From Mactra quadrangularis (lineage: Eukaryota; Mollusca; Bivalvia; Venerida; Mactridae), in contig CM046311.1 of the NCBI GenBank assembly GCA_025267735.1, positions 25,027,020-25,091,019 on the forward strand: a DNA stretch of 64,000 nucleotides, read 5' to 3'. The notes under the pieces were generated by a model. That model was not told where the DNA came from. It saw only the letters and a list, made by a program, of their open reading frames with translations, and made no database searches. The translations under genes were made by a program, and so were the position numbers. This document shows, one piece after another, positions 59,357-64,000 of the stretch. Position 1 is the first letter of the stretch; each line of letters starts with the position of its first letter.

Positions 59357-59974
59357 CCAGGGAACACATGTATCATCATTAACACTATTTACCACAAATA
59401 GATTCCAGTTTAAAATGTTGCATTGTAAATTCATTAATTATGTATGTATTATGGTTATATCATTAAAAATCATCTATGAGAGGTGATTGATAAATTCGCG
59501 GAATTCCCTTCTAAAATATTAACCCTTTCGTCAAATCACATTAAAACACAAATGAGTGTAAAACAATTCATTTGCGTTTTCAAAATCATATTGGTGAACA
59601 GATTATCAATATGTAGAAAAAATCAATAGTATCCATAGCAACCACTGTTTGGTCACTTGAAGCACGCTATTTTTTCTCCTATTTTGAAAACATTAAACAT
59701 GGTAATACGCACTCAATTTTGGTAAGAATTATGCGCCAACATTTATATCACTAGCGTAACCTCTCCAAATCATTTCCTGGAAGTTTCATAAAATTATTTT
59801 GAATGGTTTTTGCATAGCAGAGATTTTAGAGTCATATGGCTTCGAAACAAGGAATGACGTCAACAGATGATTTTGAGTCGGGCGCAGTCATAAACTGTTG
59901 TGTTTGACTCAATTTGTCACCTGCAGACACGCTTAAACAAATTATAACTGCTGATACATTACCAACATGTTGAT

Positions 59975-60075
59975 AAACAATTGTCTACAAATGGCATCAG
60001 AGGTTCAGGGAATGTAAAACATGGGTACTTGATGAAGAAAGACCAGGTCAACTGTCACTGTTGGAAAGGCAGCAT
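59975..60075 (+). pseudogene. mariner-like transposase HTH fragment
   Basis: The frame reads VYKWHQRFRECKTWVLDEER then PGQLSLL. This resembles the 'W..RF..GR....DEERPGRP' helix-turn-helix end of mariner transposases. Only about 35 residues are recognisable and no TIR was found. Confidence 0.4.
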
Positions 60076-60767
60076 GAGTGGAGAAGCTTTTAGTTTTAAA
60101 AAGGATTGATGGCTAACAGTGTGCTGTATTGCACAAGAGAAATATTTATTCATTCAGTGAGGAATACGTAAAGATAACATTTAATCAGTGGGTACATAGC
60201 CATAGAAAGTGTATGGAAATAGGTGGCGATTATGTGCAGAAAGTAAATAGGAAACTTGACTTTGACGTTTAAGTAACCCACTGATGACGTCAGCGTGCTT
60301 AAAGTACGGTATACTAGTGTTGTAAAATGTTTCATGAAAACTTTATTTTCCAATGTATCAAGAAAATATTTTGGTTTTATATCAGTCTTTGGTAAACGTA
60401 CAAAATGATGTATTTTGTTTTTTCCTATATTATCTCGTGTAGCATTAATAGATAAATTCCTCGAACTTTTCAATCACCCCTCGTACTATATAAATCAAAA
60501 AGATAATTATCAAAAAGGAACCACCAGACTTACCTTTCACCGCGACAGTCCACTTCAGCAATAAACATTTAAGAGACTATATATAATCAGTAGGTGGTAA
60601 TTTTTTTTTTCAAAAACTGAAATCATATTTACTTGATCACACCAAAAGAACAGTTTTTGGTTACATGTAAATCTATTCTCACAAAAAAAGTTTGATATGT
60701 GCAAACAGTCATGGACATTATGCCCCTTTATAAACACAATTGATAACAAACAAAATTATACAGTGAA

Positions 60768-60912
60768 TGCTTACTCTCTCATCCAATCCTCCTTTAGTGA
60801 CTATGGTGGTAGTTAGGCGATGAAAAGCAGATAGGTTATGGTATCTATGCTTCATCGGGATGCTATAACAGGATGCAAGAACAGGGATAATTCCTGCTGA
60901 TACCTTCCCTGA
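60768..60912 (-). CDS. possible exon, product unknown
   Basis: The minus-strand segment KVSAGIIPVLASCYSIPMKH then RYHNLSAFHRLTTTIVTKGG is bounded by ATCAG/GGAAGG and GAGAGA/GTAAGC, acceptable splice signals. No family was recognised and no partner exon was found. Confidence 0.2.
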
Positions 60913-61489
60913 TGCTTGTATGGCCACACAACATAGTATGTAAAATGGAAATGGAATTCTGTTACAATACAAAATTTTATTATTGAAGCAAAAATGGTTA
61001 AAATCTGAACAATATCTATAATATATCATTTATTTCACACAGGCCTAGGAAAAAGGGAGAGTCTGGAATTCCGTACGGAGTTTTCCCACGCTGTTACTTG
61101 TACAGTTAGAGAATCATTGTGAGTGACCTTATCACTGACCATTAATTGACAGGCCTGTAATTTGATAGCATAGGGATGATGCCTTGCAGTAGAGAACACC
61201 TGGTTCTAGTTATACAGAACTTAAGATTACTTGTAGCCAGATGATGGTTGTATCATGTTACAAGTATTAGCATTTCCAAAAATGCTTGAAATCAACGCTC
61301 AGCCGTGTTTGATTTCTTCTCCATAGATGTATATATTTTGTGGTTAATATTCATTTGCTAACGGGCGGATGTTATGAATATAAAATACATATTGATTTCG
61401 ATGAACAATTCTATTTACTATTCATTAGTTATCTTTGTAAATTTTACTTATTTCCGATCAAAAATACTTGCGCGAAAATGTTTATGTCC

Positions 61490-61610
61490 ACTAAAATATT
61501 TAGTGGCGTGTAGCCTTCCTAAACATACACTAAGTATGGGGAGTATGTGGTAAATCGTTCCGCCGTCCGCTAAAATATTTAGTAGTGTGCAGCCTTCCTA
61601 AACATCCGCT
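61490..61610. repeat. duplicated palindromic block
   Basis: CTAAAATATTTAGT-G-GTG-AGCCTTCCTAAACAT occurs at about 61492 and 61570. CTAAAATATTTAG is itself palindromic. Confidence 0.75.
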
Positions 61611-62224
61611 AATGCCCGCTATTGACTATGCGCCCATTCTATAAATAGACGGTGAAGATATCACCTCTATACTAAGACGCGCAACCGTCTCAAAATTCGG
61701 CGTTTGGTACGCAACAGAATAAAGTGCGGCGGATGAAGACAAAATCGTTGCATTTTTTCGTTTTTTGACAGACTCGTTGTTGAAATGTAAAATAAATGAT
61801 CACTCATAGCTACAGGATCATAAATCTATCAATACAAGTACTTTTAAACCTCTGTAGGTATAGGTGCATAGTTAAACCGTATAACCTAGTTTCGAATTCA
61901 AATTACTGTGTAAAGAATGACAGATGTAAACACGTTATGACGAAGGTTTAACAACCGGTATAAAAGTTTAATTTAATGAGGTTAGTTGGTTGGATAGTCA
62001 AATTTTATTGAGTAGACACAAAATTCATTCTATTTTTGTTCAGTATACTTGAAGGGGGGAAATTGATAGAATGTAAACATTGCCACGTGTTTTCAGGTAA
62101 ATAAACAGTTTTACCCGTGATATGCGGCGTCTCCGTACAGAGGTCAGTCAGACCGTTTGTGTACAGAATGACTATGCGCCAGCTTGATTTTAGTCAACAA
62201 CTAGACGAGTCCATTATCACACCC

Positions 62225-62345
62225 CTTTTTTTACTTTTTCACGGTCATTTTCTTATCATTTGACCTCAAATGCATAGTTTTGATTGGCTTAAGACAACCG
62301 GTGTCGACTACAATATGCTCAAATCTTGATAATTGTTTATATCAA
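62225..62345. repeat. dispersed repeat shared with 4196-4290
   Basis: TTGACCTCAAATGCATAGTT, TTGGCTTAAGACAACCGGTG and CAAATCTTGATAATTGTTTA match the 4.2-kb segment closely across about 95 bp. It suggests an unclassified dispersed element; the ends were not determined. Confidence 0.75.
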
Positions 62346-62715
62346 CGCACAAGTGCGTTGATAATCAATTAACAGAATAAAAACATAATAAAAACACAAT
62401 ACAGCATGTTAAGACGTAATAATTTAATTTCACTGTTAAACCTACACTTCGCTCACTTACATTTACTTACATTTAAGTGTTTAATTATAGAGTCTAACAA
62501 TTTTACACTTAAACATGTAATTATTTATTGCAATATTAACAATAGTTTTCCGATCTTAGCATATATCTACGCTTTTCCCTCCTCTATAAATACACATTTA
62601 TTGCATGGGTGAATAATGTAGATCCTGATCAGCCGCCACATCCGCCATTAGGTTATTTCTGACCAAAATACGACCAATGCAGATCCTGATTAGATGGTAT
62701 AGATATGACATAATT

Positions 62716-64000
62716 ATACCCCCGCAAACAAAGTTTTTCGGGGGTATACTGGAATCACCCTGGTGGTTGGTTGGTTGGTTGGTTGGAAGTGTGGTCTGTC
62801 CCAAAAAATTAATACATTTGTAGTATGTTTATTTCTTAATGTATTTGAATAGAAGCTGTTATATATCATGATTTATTGGTGTATACAAAACTCATGTAAC
62901 TATGGAAACATATCTCACTTGTTTAAAATATTTAATTGTGTTATATATGATAATGCATCTTTTTTATTTTATTTAATTTAATAACTGCATAGTACGCATG
63001 TTTCTCAAGATTTTTTTCTCAACCAATAGTGATAGAGTTTTGCACACAAGTTCACATTCTTACAGTTGATGAGTAAATGCATGATAATTCAAATTCAACT
63101 TGTGGCCATTTTGAATTTGATTTAATTAAATAACAGTATTGTATGCTTATTTACATACAAATTTTGAAAAGAAATTGCGTACAAGGACTCACTATTAGGG
63201 CTTCAATTAGACCCGAGACCTCGGGTTTTGACGTACGAAAATTCGAAAATAACCCTTTTTGACCCTCATTAATTTCTTAACATATTTTAATAGAGTTTTG
63301 CACACAAGTTCGAATTCTTACAGTTGATGTGTACATGCACTTTATATCAATTCCAATTCAAAATGGCTGACTGGCTGCCATCTTGAATTTTTTAAATTTG
63401 ATTTAATAACTAAGTATGCTTATTTCTCATATTTTTTTCTTAACCAATTTTGATAGAATTTTGCACACAAGTCCAAATTCTTACAGTTGATGTGTTCATG
63501 CACTTTATATCAATTCATATCAATTCCAATTCAAAATGGCGGACTGGCTGCCATCTGTATTTTTTATTTGATATTATTACAGTATTGCATGCTTATTTCC
63601 GTATGGATTTTGAGAAAAAATTGCATACAAGGTCTCACTATTACAGTTGGAAAATTAACACTTTTCTTCACCATCTTATATTCAAAATGGCTGACTGGTG
63701 GCCATCTTGAATTTTTATTTAAATTACTGTATAGTATGCTGTTTCTTACTCAAATTTCGCAAAATTGTGCACACATGTCTTTCTAATATCTTGTGAAGCA
63801 AACATCTTTTTTCTCAGCCCATTTTAATAAGATCGTGCTTACAAATTCTTGCCGATGACATTTATATGTATTTTTTCTTAAATTCAAATTGACAAACTAA
63901 TGGCAATCTTGAATTTTTTATAATGTTGGGAAGATAAGTTTATATGTGATCACTCTTTGTCTGTTGTTCCACTTTACATTCTTAATGACCAAATGGTGTT
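62716..64000 (+). mobile_element. second copy of the TACCCCCGC/GGTT element, cut by window edge
   Basis: It starts TATACCCCCGCAAACAAAGT..GGGGGTATA with (GGTT)4-5, then follows the 25747 copy block by block (GTGGTCTGTCCCAAAAAATT, ACTCATGTAACTATGGAAAC, several ATGGCKGACTGGCTGCCATC units). It reaches GTGATCACTCTTTGTCTGTT and GACCAAATGGTGTT, which correspond to 27957-28005 of the first copy. Roughly 240 bp are missing beyond the window. It lacks the LINE insertion of the first copy. Confidence 0.88.

Overview
The window is eukaryotic and almost certainly from a mollusc, most likely a bivalve. It is AT-rich, its genes are split by GT-AG introns, and it is crowded with repeats of the kind common in bivalve genomes: tRNA-headed SINEs, a gag/EN/RT/RNase H LINE with a (CAAA)n tail, a tandem element beginning TTATACGCCCGTTTT, and elements with TACCCCCGC/GCGGGGGTA ends. 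The species call is inference. No bacterial, organellar or CRISPR feature is visible.

Layout. 1-10.2 kb: the 5' half of a DBH-like (MOXD1-type) copper monooxygenase gene on the minus strand. A 32-bp minisatellite abuts one of its 3' splice sites. 10.2-15 kb: gene-poor, with two SINEs and a LINE 3' end. 15-22.8 kb: a tandem element, a nearly full-length but frame-broken LINE, and a hAT-like non-autonomous element. 24.3-29.2 kb: four levels of nested insertion (TIR element, then a twin-primed LINE with a 12-bp target duplication, then a minisatellite element, then another LINE fragment). 30.6-31.3 kb: a 56-bp minisatellite.

31.3-43.4 kb holds what I consider the most notable object: a 12.07-kb DNA transposon with 18-bp terminal inverted repeats inside TTAA. 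It carries one nine-exon gene whose coding phase is kept at every splice junction (2,928 nt, 975 codons plus stop). The protein joins a 'Mutator-like transposase' DDE domain to a C-terminal DEDDh 3'-5' exonuclease. No frame break is visible, so it may be recently active. Its introns carry a 2.2-kb TIR element full of GTAACGAACAT repeats, a SINE and other insertions.

43.7-44.9 kb: a long inverted repeat with a 5'-truncated LINE inside (12-bp target duplication). Next to it is a decayed C-terminal piece of another transposase-like gene. 47.0-53.5 kb: a second complete TIR element (27-bp TIRs, TTAT duplication) with a two-domain transposase gene. That gene is broken by a homopolymer frameshift and by a 282-bp insertion with CATT on both sides. 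The element also contains nested SINEs and a perfect 43-bp palindrome. 54-59.4 kb: decayed plus-strand remnants of a DEDDh exonuclease, a RecQ-like helicase and a zinc-finger ORF. 59.4-64 kb: mostly repeats, ending in a second copy of the minisatellite element cut by the window edge.

Apart from the monooxygenase, essentially every recognisable gene here belongs to a mobile element. The nesting gives a relative order of insertions that can be read directly from target-site duplications.
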